A DNA stretch of 64,000 bases from Hyphomonadaceae bacterium (GCA_016791425.1 JAEUMQ010000015.1:20742-84741); one strand, 5' to 3'; counted from the first letter of the stretch, positions 42,782 through 51,254 are shown. The notes: generated by a model from the letters alone, not told the origin. Numbers and translations: made by a program.

Positions 42782-44597
42782 GGCGGCCGGGCGTGTGCGC
42801 CACGAATTGGGTGGAGAGCTGCGGTTCCGGTTGTGCGAGCGACGGCGGCGCGCCGGACGGCGCCGGCGGGGCGGCAGCGGCCGGCGGCGCGGCATCGGCG
42901 GGCGGCGCTGGAACGGCTGGCTCGTCTTCCTGCGTCGCCTTCCACGTGAGAGTGATGCGCGGGCCGGTATGCGCGGTGAGCTCGGCGCCGACCTGGCGGG
43001 CAAGCTGGCGCACCAGCGGCTCGTCGAAGCGCGCGCCGTCATGCGAGGGATTGATGCGCTCGACGCCGCAATCAAGCGTGACGAAGCCGTCCGCGCCGCG
43101 CGCGAGCTTCATGATCATCGGCGCGCTCGACATGCCGATGCTGGAGAGATAGGCGCTGGTCAGGCATTCGCCGACGATGGTTCCTAGCGCGGTCGCGGTC
43201 TCGATCGAGACGTGCACGGTGACCGATACGATGCGCAGCTCCACGCCGCGCGCCAGGCCGTCCAGGGTGTCGTGGATCTGGCGCGCAAGCTCGGTGAGAT
43301 AGGCGCCGAGATCGACGCGCGTCACGTCCTCCGGCTGGGAAGTGTAGCGATAGGCGAGCGAGATCGGCAGCAGCCGCGCGCGCGCCTCGGAGAGCGCGTA
43401 GCGCGCCGTAGGCTCCTCGGTGCGGCGGAGCTGGCGCGACAGGGCGCTGGTGAGGACCTGCAGATTGTTCTTCACGCGGTGGTGCACTTCGCGGGTGAGC
43501 GCGAGATTGGCGGCCAGCTGCTGCTGCAATTCGCTGGCGCGGGCCTCGGCCTGGGTGACGGCGCGGTCGAAGGCCTCGCCCAGAACGCGCAGCTCGCGCG
43601 GCGCGCCGCTCACATCGACCGGGGCGTAGCGTCCGGCGGCGACGGATTGGGCGCTTTCCACCAGACCATCGATCCATCGGATCACCCACCAGTGCAGCGC
43701 GATCCAGACCGCGGCCATGGCGAGCGCGACAGCGATCAGCGGCGCGGCGGCGACCAGAGCGGCGCGGAAGCCGATCGCGGTGGACTGGGTGGGCTTGACC
43801 ACGACGATGCGCAGGCCCTCGCCGGCGATGGAGGCGGTCGCGCTCTCGACGGAGGCGAAGGCGCGCTGCTCGCCCGAGAGAGCGTCGCGGGCGGCGGCGA
43901 CGGCGTCGTCCTGGGAAAGTCCGCGCGCGGCGACCGCAAAGGGGATGCCGGCGCTGTCGAAGAGCACGACCGAGACCTGGTCGTCGCTGACGTCGCGCGC
44001 GGCCTGGGAGATGAGCCAGACGGCGCGCAGCCCGAGCACGACGACGCCGGTGGTGCGGTCGCGGTCGAGGATCGGGGCGGCGAGGGGAAGGATCTGCTGA
44101 TTGGTGGCCGCCCGCATGCGCGCCGGCGCGATGGTCGGACGGTTGCTGGCCAGCACGCGCTCGAACCATTCGGGATATTGCGTGACGTTGCCGACGGAGG
44201 AGGCGTCGGAGGAACAGATGACGCGGCCGCTGCGGTCGAGGCGGGAGATCACCTCGAAGCGGCTCGACTGGGCCGCGGCGTTGGCGAGCACGGCGTTGCA
44301 GCTGGCGCTGCCGATGCGGACCATCGGCGCCTGGGCGAGGGATTCGGTCAGGATGCGCGCGCCGGAGATGACCTCCTCGATGCGGTTGGCGGTCTGCTCG
44401 GCGAATTGGGCGACGTCGCGGCGTTCGATCTGGGCCGCGGAGACATAGGCGCGATGCGCCTCCAGCCCGCCGAGCACGACGCCCGGCAGGCTGGCGAGAA
44501 ACAGGACCCCCGCCAGGCGCGTCTTCAAGGGAGGCGCCCCGATGAACCGGCGAAGGGCGCTTTCATCGGTCTTCTGCGAGCCGCTGGGCATTCTCAA
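42768..44597 (-). CDS. Membrane sensor histidine kinase (HisKA_2 type), probable PhyR kinase
   Basis: A 609-residue kinase. Transmembrane segments at about 27-46 and 282-304 flank a periplasmic sensor region; a HAMP-like linker follows (VESAQSVAAGRYAPVDV). The dimerisation/phosphoacceptor segment LTREVHHRVKNNLQVLTSAL holds the phospho-histidine of HisKA_2 kinases. The ATPase part is atypical, and the last 60 residues are Pro/Ala-rich. Such kinases phosphorylate PhyR in the general stress response, matching the neighbours: its start overlaps the ecfG end by 35 bp. The stimulus is unknown. Confidence 0.9.
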   Translation of the reverse strand: MRMPSGSQKTDESALRRFIGAPPLKTRLAGVLFLASLPGVVLGGLEAHRAYVSAAQIERRDVAQFAEQTANRIEEVISGARILTESLAQAPMVRIGSASCNAVLANAAAQSSRFEVISRLDRSGRVICSSDASSVGNVTQYPEWFERVLASNRPTIAPARMRAATNQQILPLAAPILDRDRTTGVVVLGLRAVWLISQAARDVSDDQVSVVLFDSAGIPFAVAARGLSQDDAVAAARDALSGEQRAFASVESATASIAGEGLRIVVVKPTQSTAIGFRAALVAAAPLIAVALAMAAVWIALHWWVIRWIDGLVESAQSVAAGRYAPVDVSGAPRELRVLGEAFDRAVTQAEARASELQQQLAANLALTREVHHRVKNNLQVLTSALSRQLRRTEEPTARYALSEARARLLPISLAYRYTSQPEDVTRVDLGAYLTELARQIHDTLDGLARGVELRIVSVTVHVSIETATALGTIVGECLTSAYLSSIGMSSAPMIMKLARGADGFVTLDCGVERINPSHDGARFDEPLVRQLARQVGAELTAHTGPRITLTWKATQEDEPAVPAPPADAAPPAAAAPPAPSGAPPSLAQPEPQLSTQFVAHTPGRPTQL

Positions 44598-45180
44598 TGA
44601 GGAGGTCGAGCGCCGCCCCGGCCGGCGTATCGGCCTTCGGCAGACCCGACTTGCGTTTCATGATCTCGGTCAGCGCCGCGCGCGCGCGGCTGACGCGGCT
44701 CTTGATGGTGCCCACCGCGCAGCCGCAAATCTGCGCCGCCTCTTCCGATGAGAGGCCGCCGGCGGTGACGAGCACAAGCGCGTCGCGCTGTTCGTTCGGC
44801 AACAGATCGAGCGCGCGACGGACCTCGTCGAGGGCCAGCACGTCGTCCTGGGCCGGATCGGTCTTCAGGGCGAGTTCGGCCTGGTTGGGGTCGTAGGCGC
44901 CGACGAAGCGCGCCCGGCGCTTCTCGGAATAATGGAGATTGCGCGCAATCACGAAGAGCCAGGCGCGCATGGTGGTGCCGGGGGTGAAGGAGGCGCGCGC
45001 GGCCCAGGCGCGGGTGACCGTCTCCTGCGCGAGGTCGTCGGCGGCGGCCGCATCGCCGCGGCAAAGGAAGCGGCAGAAGGCGCGCAGCTGAGGCAGGCGC
45101 TCAACGAGCTCCTCGCGGAAGGGCGGGGGCGCGGGTTTGGCTTGCAGCGCGGGGGGCGCGGAGGATGCGACCGCCATCAC
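44563..45180 (-). CDS. ecfG: EcfG-type sigma factor of the general stress response
   Basis: A 205-residue ECF15 sigma factor. Region 2 (LPQLRAFCRFLCRGDAAAADDLAQETVTRAW, then FTPGTTMRAWLFVIARN) and region 4 (LPNEQRDALVLVTAGGLSSEEAAQICGCAVGTIKSRVSRAR) are clear. It directs RNA polymerase to GGAAC-N16/17-CGTT promoters, of which several lie in the next 9 kb. Its start overlaps the nepR stop by four bases. NepR should hold it inactive until PhyR is phosphorylated. Confidence 0.95.
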   Translation of the reverse strand: MMAVASSAPPALQAKPAPPPFREELVERLPQLRAFCRFLCRGDAAAADDLAQETVTRAWAARASFTPGTTMRAWLFVIARNLHYSEKRRARFVGAYDPNQAELALKTDPAQDDVLALDEVRRALDLLPNEQRDALVLVTAGGLSSEEAAQICGCAVGTIKSRVSRARAALTEIMKRKSGLPKADTPAGAALDLLIENAQRLAEDR

Positions 45181-45434
45181 GGTTCGGACCTTCCGGCCGC
45201 CGACTTCCCGGAAGGCGATGCGCCGGGAGGGGTCTGCTCGCCGTTCGCGGGGCCGGCCTCGTCCTTCTCGAGCCGATCAAGGAGATCGTCGAACGTGGGC
45301 GGCACGGGCTCGTCCGCGTATTGGTTGAAAATGGCGCGCAGCTCGCGGCCCAGCGCCCGTTGGCGGAGGATCGCTTCGGCCTGTTTCTTGGTCTTGTCGG
45401 GGTCGCCGCCCGGCGGCTCGTCCGCTGCACTCAT
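45177..45434 (-). CDS. nepR: NepR-type anti-sigma factor
   Basis: An 85-residue acidic protein with disordered ends. The NepR core is RQRALGRELRAIFNQYADEP plus VPPTFDDLLDRL, two helices that bind EcfG or the sigma-like half of PhyR. The ATG at 45,434 gives the normal size; the frame is open further upstream. First gene of nepR-ecfG-kinase, with a perfect EcfG promoter 96 bases upstream, so the operon is self-activating. Confidence 0.93.
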   Translation of the reverse strand: MSAADEPPGGDPDKTKKQAEAILRQRALGRELRAIFNQYADEPVPPTFDDLLDRLEKDEAGPANGEQTPPGASPSGKSAAGRSEP

Positions 45435-45529
45435 GTCTCGCACCGCCCGGTCCTGGCCGGACGCCGATTCTCGGCGCCTGGTCCACCCCCAGCGCCGTCG
45501 CTTTGGGGGCCTTCGTCCTTTGAGGGCAC

Positions 45530-45554
45530 AACGCCGACTGCGCGGATCGGTTCC
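45530..45554 (-). promoter_or_regulatory. EcfG promoter of nepR-ecfG
   Basis: Minus strand GGAAC (45,554-45,550), 16 bases, CGTT (45,533-45,530): an exact match to the EcfG consensus. It shares the palindrome GGTTCCATCCCATGGAACC with the divergent site. Confidence 0.88.
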
Positions 45555-45561
45555 ATCCCAT

Positions 45562-45586
45562 GGAACCATAAGCGGCCAGCCGTGTT
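45562..45586 (+). promoter_or_regulatory. EcfG-like promoter of phyR
   Basis: GGAAC at 45,562-45,566, 16 bases, TGTT at 45,583-45,586 (consensus CGTT). It lies 50 bases before the phyR ATG, back to back with the nepR promoter. Confidence 0.7.
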
Positions 45587-45636
45587 GTTCCTACACATGC
45601 AGTGCGCCAAGGCTGCGGGCAGTGTGGAGGGTTTTC

Positions 45637-46434
45637 ATGGCGCTCAAGGACCGGATTGCGGCTCATCTTCCCTTTCTCAGGCGCTATGCGCGGGCCCTGA
45701 CGGGCTCGCAGGCGAGCGGCGACGCCTATGTACGGGCCGCCCTGGAGGCGCTGATCGCGGGAGGGGCGGCGCTTGATGAGGCGCTGCCGCCGCGTGTGGC
45801 GCTGCACAAGCTGCTGCACACGGTCTGGTCCAGCGTCGGCGAGCAGCTGGCGCCGCAGACGCCGGGCGGCCTCGCGGAGGGAAGCTCCCCGGAGGAGCGG
45901 ATCCAGGGGCTGTCGCCGAAGGCGCGCCAGGCTCTCCTGCTCAATGCACTCGAAGGCTTCTCGTTCCGCGACATCGGCGCGGTGCTGGGCGTGACCGCCG
46001 CGGAGGCGGAGCGGCTCTCGGGCGAGGCGCAGGAGGAGATCGACCGCGAGCTCGCGACAGACGTCCTGGTGATCGAGGACGAGGCGATGATCGCGCTCGA
46101 CATCCAGGAGCTCACCGAGGAGCTCGGCCACCGGGTGACCTCGATCGCGCGCACGCGCGCGGAGGCGGTGGCGCAGGCGCGCCAGAAGCGCCCCGGCCTC
46201 GTGCTGGCGGACATCCAGCTTGCGGATGCAAGCTCGGGCATCGACGCGGTGAAGGACATCCTGAAGGACTTCGACGCGCCGGTGATCTTCGTCACGGCCT
46301 ATCCGGAGCGGCTGCTCACCGGCGATCGGCCGGAGCCGGCCTATCTCATCACCAAGCCGTTCGACCGGCTGGCGCTGAAGGCGACGATCGGGCAGGCGCT
46401 CTTCTTCCATCGTCGGCGCGCGGCGGCGGCTTGA
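45637..46434 (+). CDS. phyR: PhyR response regulator (sigma-like plus receiver domain)
   Basis: A 265-residue anti-anti-sigma factor. Residues 1-138 mimic an EcfG sigma (LPFLRRYARALTGSQASGDAY; LNALEGFSFRDIGAVLGVT). Residues 142-258 are a receiver: acidic pocket IEDEAMIALD, phospho-Asp192 in LVLADIQLADASSGID, Thr220 and Lys240 (VTAYPER, ITKPFD). When phosphorylated it binds NepR and frees EcfG. GGAGGG lies seven bases before the ATG. Divergent from nepR. Confidence 0.97.
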   Translation: MALKDRIAAHLPFLRRYARALTGSQASGDAYVRAALEALIAGGAALDEALPPRVALHKLLHTVWSSVGEQLAPQTPGGLAEGSSPEERIQGLSPKARQALLLNALEGFSFRDIGAVLGVTAAEAERLSGEAQEEIDRELATDVLVIEDEAMIALDIQELTEELGHRVTSIARTRAEAVAQARQKRPGLVLADIQLADASSGIDAVKDILKDFDAPVIFVTAYPERLLTGDRPEPAYLITKPFDRLALKATIGQALFFHRRRAAAA

Positions 46435-46457
46435 GCTTGGCGGCGCAGACCGCCTCT

Positions 46458-47105
46458 TCACCCCGGCCTATCGAGATTGACGCTTTGGCGGAGCGTGTCG
46501 GCTTCCTGCAGCCGCGCGCGCTGCATCGGCAGCGCATCGGCGGCCCAAACGCGAAGACTGTCGTCGGCGCCGGTGGCGGCGTAGCGCTCGAGTTCGTCGA
46601 TGGCGGCCTCGCGCGCTTCGATGATCTCATCGAGATAGCGGGCGTCGAAGCTCTTGGCGTCGGCGGCGCGGATCGTGTCGAGCGCCGCGCGCGCGGGCCC
46701 GTCGAGCGCCGAAGGCGCCGGGGCCCCGCCGGCCGCGGCGAGACGCGCCAGCGTCTCCCCTGAGGCTTCCGCTTCGCGCAGCGTGGTCGCGGCGAAGGCG
46801 CGCACGAGCGTGTGGCGGGCGCGCGCGCGGGCGAGCCTGCTGGCGTCGGTTTCGAGGCGGTGCGTCATGGTCAGGCGGGCCACGAAGGCTTCGGTCGAGG
46901 AGGCGCGCGTCGGCGCGGACTCGGCGATGGCCGCTGGCGTCGCAAGCTCGGCCGGCGGTTGCGGCGGCGTCTCGGCGCCGGGTCCGCATCCGGCCACGAG
47001 CAAAGCGAGCAGCAGCACGCCTCGCGCCGGGAGCGGGGCATCAGGGGTAACCGTCCGCAGCAATGGCCTTTTGAAAGCCGGTCTGCCCAAAAGGACCGGA
47101 CCCAT
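46458..47105 (-). CDS. DUF4142 lipoprotein
   Basis: A 215-residue protein. The hydrophobic segment LPARGVLLLALLVAGCGPG near residue 40 ends in a lipobox Cys. The mature part is helical and fits the DUF4142 family (FVARLTMTHRLETDASRLARAR, SFDARYLDEIIEAREAAIDELERYA, LRVWAADALPMQRARLQEA), a ferritin-like four-helix fold of unknown role often linked to stress. AAGGA lies eight bases before the ATG at 47,105, although the signal is preceded by some 28 polar residues. Convergent with phyR. I see no EcfG site directly upstream. Confidence 0.78.
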   Translation of the reverse strand: MGPVLLGRPAFKRPLLRTVTPDAPLPARGVLLLALLVAGCGPGAETPPQPPAELATPAAIAESAPTRASSTEAFVARLTMTHRLETDASRLARARARHTLVRAFAATTLREAEASGETLARLAAAGGAPAPSALDGPARAALDTIRAADAKSFDARYLDEIIEAREAAIDELERYAATGADDSLRVWAADALPMQRARLQEADTLRQSVNLDRPG

Positions 47106-47190
47106 GGGCGTTCCTTTCCAAACAACTGGAACCGCGCGTCGCAGGCCCCAGTCTCGTCCTCTCGTTCCGGCGGCGGCGCCGAGGTCCGGC

Positions 47191-47403
47191 TCAACGGCCC
47201 GGCGGGGCGGCGATGCTGGCGAAATCCGGCGCTGCGGTGTGCTCGATGGCGAACTCGCGCGCGTCCTGCGTCTGCAGGGCGTAGGCGGTCACGATGGCGG
47301 CCGCGCCGAGAAGCAACGCCGCGATCGTGGCCCAGGCGGCGGCGAGAGCGGCGGCGCTTTGCGCCGGTTTACGTCCCTCCGTGTCGCGGCGTTGGGCCAG
47401 CAT
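47191..47403 (-). CDS. Small single-span membrane protein, predicted EcfG target
   Basis: A 70-residue protein with one transmembrane helix (about 18-41, AALAAAWATIAALLLGAAAIV) and a polar tail. The start at 47,401-47,403 is fixed by an EcfG promoter 28 bases upstream, with ATATGGAGAAGC before the ATG as ribosome site. No family recognised. Confidence 0.72.
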   Translation of the reverse strand: MLAQRRDTEGRKPAQSAAALAAAWATIAALLLGAAAIVTAYALQTQDAREFAIEHTAAPDFASIAAPPGR

Positions 47404-47430
47404 GTCTGCTTCTCCATATCGTGTGATTGG

Positions 47431-47455
47431 AACGCGGCTTGGCGGCGGCGGTTCC
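47431..47455 (-). promoter_or_regulatory. EcfG promoter of the 70-residue membrane protein gene
   Basis: Minus strand GGAAC (47,455-47,451), 16 bases, CGTT (47,434-47,431), exact consensus and spacing. Confidence 0.85.
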
Positions 47456-47493
47456 GCTGCGCGGCCTTGGGCCCCAAGCCAGATGCAGATGAA

Positions 47494-47521
47494 AAAAGGG
47501 CCGAACTCGCGTTCGGCCCTT
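47494..47521 (-). terminator. Rho-independent terminator of the csbD operon
   Basis: An 11-bp stem (AAGGGCCGAAC with GTTCGGCCCTT, 4-base loop) followed on the minus strand by TTTTC, about 97 bases beyond the stop at 47,618. Confidence 0.88.
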
Positions 47522-47617
47522 ACATCCCGCGCAGGCAATGAATGGGCGGTGCTGCCCGCGCCGGATCGATGGGGTAACGCCGCACGCGCCGCGCGGTTCC
47601 CGCAAGCTGTCGCATTA

Positions 47618-48085
47618 TTAGGCCGGCTCGTATTTGTTGCGGGCGTCCGCGACGCGGACAGGCCAGAGCTCGCCATCGACGCCTTCCATGATCCAATCGC
47701 CCGGCGCGGCGTGCTGCAGCCCCTCCAGCGTGCGCACGGCGACCGGATAGGACAGCGTGAAGCAGCGATAGACGATGTCGGTGCGCTTCTCGTGGAGGCC
47801 GTCGTCGCGGCGCGCGTATGTGCGCTGGAAGACGCTGCGCTTCACGATCGCCGCATCATCGGGGCCGTACTCGACGATATAATCATCGCCGCCGCGATAG
47901 CGCAGCGGACCGCGCGCGCGCTCAAGAACGCCGTCGCTTTCGGCGAGCCGGGCGCGCACGGGCCGCCCGGGGCGGGCGCGCACGTTGCGCCAGATCGCGC
48001 CGGGCGGCGCGCGCGAGATCACCGGCAGCGAAGGCGGCGGCGTGCGCCTGGGAGAGGCGCCGAACACGAAGTGCATCAGGTTCAT
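47618..48085 (-). CDS. PGDYG-domain-like protein
   Basis: A 155-residue protein. The C-terminal half (PVAVRTLEGLQHAAPGDWIMEGVDGELWPVRVADARNKYEP) resembles the PGDYG domain, small proteins of unknown function; the YRGGDDYIVEYGPDDAAIVKRSVFQRTY part repeats a similar pattern earlier, so it may hold two such units. It begins 27 bases after the csbD stop and is probably the second gene of a csbD operon under EcfG control. Confidence 0.7.
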   Translation of the reverse strand: MNLMHFVFGASPRRTPPPSLPVISRAPPGAIWRNVRARPGRPVRARLAESDGVLERARGPLRYRGGDDYIVEYGPDDAAIVKRSVFQRTYARRDDGLHEKRTDIVYRCFTLSYPVAVRTLEGLQHAAPGDWIMEGVDGELWPVRVADARNKYEPA

Positions 48086-48112
48086 TGCGCACTCTCCCTT
48101 TCGCGGCTGGCG

Positions 48113-48310
48113 TCAGATGCGCTCAAGCCATTGATCGACCTGGGCCTGGGCGTCCTCCTTGGCGATGCCGTAACGCTCCTTGATGCGGCCGACGAGCTCG
48201 TCGCGGCTGCCCTTGGCGATGGCGATGTCGTCGTCGGTCAGCTTGCCCCATTGCTGCTGCACCTGACCGCGGACCTGGTCCCATTTGCCGGAGAGTTGCG
48301 TCCAGTTCAT
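48113..48310 (-). CDS. CsbD-family stress protein
   Basis: A 65-residue CsbD/YjbJ-like protein: NWTQLSGKWDQVRGQVQQQW, KLTDDDIAIAKGSRDELVGR, then IKERYGIAKEDAQAQVDQWL. Members are abundant general-stress proteins of unknown mechanism. AGGAG lies six bases before the ATG, and an EcfG-type promoter lies 35 bases upstream. Confidence 0.93.
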   Translation of the reverse strand: MNWTQLSGKWDQVRGQVQQQWGKLTDDDIAIAKGSRDELVGRIKERYGIAKEDAQAQVDQWLERI

Positions 48311-48344
48311 TGAATGCTCCTTTGTTCGATTGACGTGGGGAATG

Positions 48345-48370
48345 AACGGATGGAGCGGCGCGCGCGTTCC
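48345..48370 (-). promoter_or_regulatory. EcfG promoter of csbD
   Basis: Minus strand GGAAC (48,370-48,366), 17 bases, CGTT (48,348-48,345). Confidence 0.8.
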
Positions 48371-48383
48371 ATCCCGGCAGCGG

Positions 48384-48818
48384 TCACGAGCGGTCGTCGT
48401 CGGTGAGATCCTGGGTGTTGCGCTGCAGGTCGTCGCCGGTGCGCTCGACGAAGCGGCCGGTGCGGTCGCCGACATCGCGCACGGCGTCGGTGGCTTCGCT
48501 GCGCGCCTCGACGGTGTGGCGATCGATCGCGCGGCCGAGGCGTTCGGCCGACCAGTCGTTGTCCACCCACGCATAGACGCCGACCGCGACGAGCGCGAGC
48601 ACTGCGACAAGGCCGATCGTGCGGCCGGTTCCGCTCAGGGCCGGGCCGCCGTGGGCGCCGCCGGTGAACAGGCTCACGATCAGCGACAGAACGAAAAGCA
48701 CGACAAAGACGAAGAAGAGGATTTGCGCGATGCCGGCGAAGGCGGACGCCACGCCGCCGAAACCGAACACCGCCGCCACGATCGAGGCCAAGAAGAAGCC
48801 GACGGCCCAGCCAAGCAT
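48384..48818 (-). CDS. DUF1328 membrane domain with added second helix and amphipathic tail
   Basis: A 144-residue protein. Residues 1-52 are a DUF1328 module ([20 protein letters not shown] then [19 protein letters not shown]), two hydrophobic helices. DUF1328 proteins are normally about 55 residues; here a further helix ([17 protein letters not shown], about 69-85) and a polar, charged tail of 55 residues follow. The role is unknown; an EcfG promoter 33 bases upstream marks it as a stress gene. Confidence 0.85.
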   Translation of the reverse strand: MLGWAVGFFLASIVAAVFGFGGVASAFAGIAQILFFVFVVLFVLSLIVSLFTGGAHGGPALSGTGRTIGLVAVLALVAVGVYAWVDNDWSAERLGRAIDRHTVEARSEATDAVRDVGDRTGRFVERTGDDLQRNTQDLTDDDRS

Positions 48819-48851
48819 GTTGAATCTCCTTTGGTTGAAGCTTGGCCTTAG

Positions 48852-48876
48852 AACGCGACGAAAACGCGCAAGTTCC
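48852..48876 (-). promoter_or_regulatory. EcfG promoter of the DUF1328 gene
   Basis: Minus strand GGAAC (48,876-48,872), 16 bases, CGTT (48,855-48,852), exact match. Confidence 0.85.
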
Positions 48877-48910
48877 CGGCGCAGGAACCCGGGTTGGGCC
48901 GCGCATGCGA

Positions 48911-48936
48911 AAACGGCGGACGCTTCGCGCCCGCCG
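48911..48936 (-). terminator. Terminator of the 48,964-51,254 operon
   Basis: Stem GGCGGGCGC/GCGTCCGCC (one G-T pair) followed by TTTTCG on the minus strand, 28 bases beyond the stop codon. Confidence 0.7.
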
Positions 48937-48963
48937 CTCGGCTCAATGCTGCGGAAGACCGGC

Positions 48964-49731
48964 CTACAATTGCTTCCAGGCGTAGGTGGCGGAGATCCGG
49001 CGGAAGGCGGCGTCCCAGGCGTTGCGCACGTCCTGTTCGCTCAGCCGGCTGTCGCCGCCGTGGTGCACGAAATAGATGTCGTACGCGACGCCGGCGCCGG
49101 ATTCTCCGAACTCGCGCTGCACGAGCTCGGGCAGCCCGGTCTGGCCCTGCACGTACATGTTATGCTCGGGCGAGTTCTGGCGCATGTCGGAGACCAGGAT
49201 GAGCCGGCGGTTCGGGATCGACGCGTTGAAATCGTCGCGGCCGAGCCAGCGATGGACATATTCCACGATCGGGCTCTGGGGCGCGGCGGAGGGACGCTGC
49301 AATTGCGCCAGCACCGCGTCGGAGGCGCCGACGAAGCGCTCCTCGAAATCACGCTTGGTGTAACGGCGGCCCTTGTAGAGGTCGGAGACGAAGTTGGGCT
49401 CGCCGGGATTGCAGACGGAGAACACCGGGCGCGTCGACATGTTCTCGTCGAGCGAGACGACCGAGAATTTCTCGTATTGCGCGGTGGAGCGCTGGGCGTG
49501 CTCGATGAGCTCGGTGATGGTCTGGCCGACGGCGGGGTCCCAGCGGTCGGTGCGATCGACGATCACCAGCGTGTGCGCGCGGATCGGACGCGCGGTCGGA
49601 CACAGGGTCTCGGGATCAGGAACCGGCGGACGAAAGGCCCAGGCGAGCACGCTCAAGGCCAGCACTGCGCCGAGCACCGTCACGGTGCCCGCCGCGTAGC
49701 GCCGATTGGCGCTTCTGCGGGCGTCCATCAA
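48964..49731 (-). CDS. Membrane-anchored protein with von Willebrand A-like fold features, unknown function
   Basis: A 255-residue protein with one N-terminal transmembrane helix (about 14-33) and a soluble domain likely in the periplasm. The beta-strand [14 protein letters not shown] (Asp59, Thr61, Asp62) followed later by [13 protein letters not shown] resembles the layout of von Willebrand A domains, with an imperfect metal site. I do not recognise a named family. It overlaps the upstream membrane gene by four bases, so the two are translationally coupled, and the pair is read from an EcfG promoter. Confidence 0.75.
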   Translation of the reverse strand: MMDARRSANRRYAAGTVTVLGAVLALSVLAWAFRPPVPDPETLCPTARPIRAHTLVIVDRTDRWDPAVGQTITELIEHAQRSTAQYEKFSVVSLDENMSTRPVFSVCNPGEPNFVSDLYKGRRYTKRDFEERFVGASDAVLAQLQRPSAAPQSPIVEYVHRWLGRDDFNASIPNRRLILVSDMRQNSPEHNMYVQGQTGLPELVQREFGESGAGVAYDIYFVHHGGDSRLSEQDVRNAWDAAFRRISATYAWKQL

Positions 49732-51254
49732 TTCCCCCTGAAGCGACGCGGACGAAGGACCTTCTGTTCTTCGGGCGGCGGCAATTGCGCCTGCTGCTGC
49801 TGGGGATCACTCGGCGAGGGGCCCGGTTGCGGCGTCTGCAGAGTCTGGCGGCCGTCGGCGTGCTCCTCCTTCACTTTCGTCGCCGCCTCGTCCGAGACGC
49901 CGCGCAAGAAAGGGGCGAGCTCGTCGGAATAGAAGGCCTTGTACTCGGTTTCGAGCTGCGCCTGGGCGCCGGCCAATTGGCTTCGGACGTTGGTGTAATT
50001 GGTCACCGCCTGAGCGACGGCGCGATCGAGCGCCGAGACGATCTGCTGGCTCGACACGATGTTGAGGCCGGCGAACGGATCCTCGTCGAAATAGCGAGGC
50101 TCGGGCGTCTGGCGCGTGCGGCGGTTGGCCGAGCGGTAGGTCGCGATCGCCTCATCGCCGTTGGCGATGACGGAATCGACCGTGCGATCCCATTCGCCGG
50201 CGCCCTGGCGGGCGCGCGCAAGCGCATCGCGGAGCGCCCCCATCGCCGTTTGCGCGCGCTCGCCGACATCGCGCAGGGCGGTGGAGGCTTCCTCGCGCGC
50301 GGCGTCGACCTGCGCGGCAAGGCCTTCGGCCACGCCCTGAGTGCGGTCGCGCTCCTCCATCATGCGCCGGTGCAGCGCGCCATAGGAAGGATAAGGATCA
50401 TCCCAGTTGGCGCCGCGCATGATCGACAGGAAGCCGATGAGCAGCGCGACGACGAAGAGCACAACCGATTCAAGCTGCTCGAAGGGCGCGAACGGCGTCG
50501 TGCGAATGGCGGTGAGGATGTAGTTCGGCGCCGGAGAGTCGATCGAGGACGCGGCGAGCTGGCTGCGATAGTGCGCGACGTAGAACGCGAAGAGCAGCAG
50601 CGCGCCGACCCCGACGAGCACCGCCGGCAGCGCCCACAGAAGATGGACGCGGCCCTTGCCGTTCTCGCCGCGGTAATTGAGGTAGCGCCACGGGCCCATG
50701 CCGATCAGCGTGCCGGTGAGCACCACGAGCACCGAGATCATGAGCGCGGTCGTCCAGCCCTGGATGAGGCCGCCGGGGCTCGCCTGGCCGATCACCCAGC
50801 CGTTGGCCGCCACTTCGATCACGAAGAGCAGCGTGAGCCAGAAGATCTTGCGCCAGAAGATCGTGTCGTAGCGCGGCTCGGTTTCCTGCAGGCCGTGATT
50901 GCGGCGGAAGGAGCGGTAGGCCTGATAGGCGCGCTGGAAGTCGGTATAGGCGTGGTCGAGCTGGGCCTGGACCGTGCTCTGGGCGCGGGCGCGCTTACCG
51001 CGCCAGGAGGTGAGGACGGTCTGCGGCTCGGCCGCCAGCGTCTCCAGCTCCTGCGGCAGGGAGGTGAAATCCTCCGCGCTGCGATCCCCCAGCAAACGGC
51101 GGGATTCGGAAGAAAGCTCGGTGTGCACTCGACTGACCACGGAGGCCTCCGCTTCGGTCACTTGCGTCGCGTCGGAGCCGGGAAATTCCTTGCGGCCGTC
51201 GCTCTCGCCACGATCCTCAAGGCGCAACTCCTTATTGAGTTGGCTGACGGACAA
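49728..51254 (-). CDS. Four-helix membrane protein with long coiled-coil C-terminus, unknown function
   Basis: A 508-residue protein. Residues 1-130 are polar and helical, four transmembrane helices lie at about 138-156, 168-187, 204-228 and 262-279, and residues 290-360 are Ala/Arg/Glu-rich coiled coil (EGLAAQVDAAREEASTALRD). A region around 385-450 follows, and the tail (470-508) is Pro/Gln-rich. Both termini should be cytoplasmic. No family recognised. First gene of a two-gene operon with an EcfG promoter 76 bases upstream. It could be a membrane scaffold or sensor for envelope stress; that is speculation. Confidence 0.78.
   Translation of the reverse strand: MSVSQLNKELRLEDRGESDGRKEFPGSDATQVTEAEASVVSRVHTELSSESRRLLGDRSAEDFTSLPQELETLAAEPQTVLTSWRGKRARAQSTVQAQLDHAYTDFQRAYQAYRSFRRNHGLQETEPRYDTIFWRKIFWLTLLFVIEVAANGWVIGQASPGGLIQGWTTALMISVLVVLTGTLIGMGPWRYLNYRGENGKGRVHLLWALPAVLVGVGALLLFAFYVAHYRSQLAASSIDSPAPNYILTAIRTTPFAPFEQLESVVLFVVALLIGFLSIMRGANWDDPYPSYGALHRRMMEERDRTQGVAEGLAAQVDAAREEASTALRDVGERAQTAMGALRDALARARQGAGEWDRTVDSVIANGDEAIATYRSANRRTRQTPEPRYFDEDPFAGLNIVSSQQIVSALDRAVAQAVTNYTNVRSQLAGAQAQLETEYKAFYSDELAPFLRGVSDEAATKVKEEHADGRQTLQTPQPGPSPSDPQQQQAQLPPPEEQKVLRPRRFRGN

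Noticed and set aside
46458..47190. EcfG promoter sought before the DUF4142 lipoprotein
   Set aside because: GGAAC occurs on the minus strand upstream, but no CGTT follows at 16 or 17 bases.
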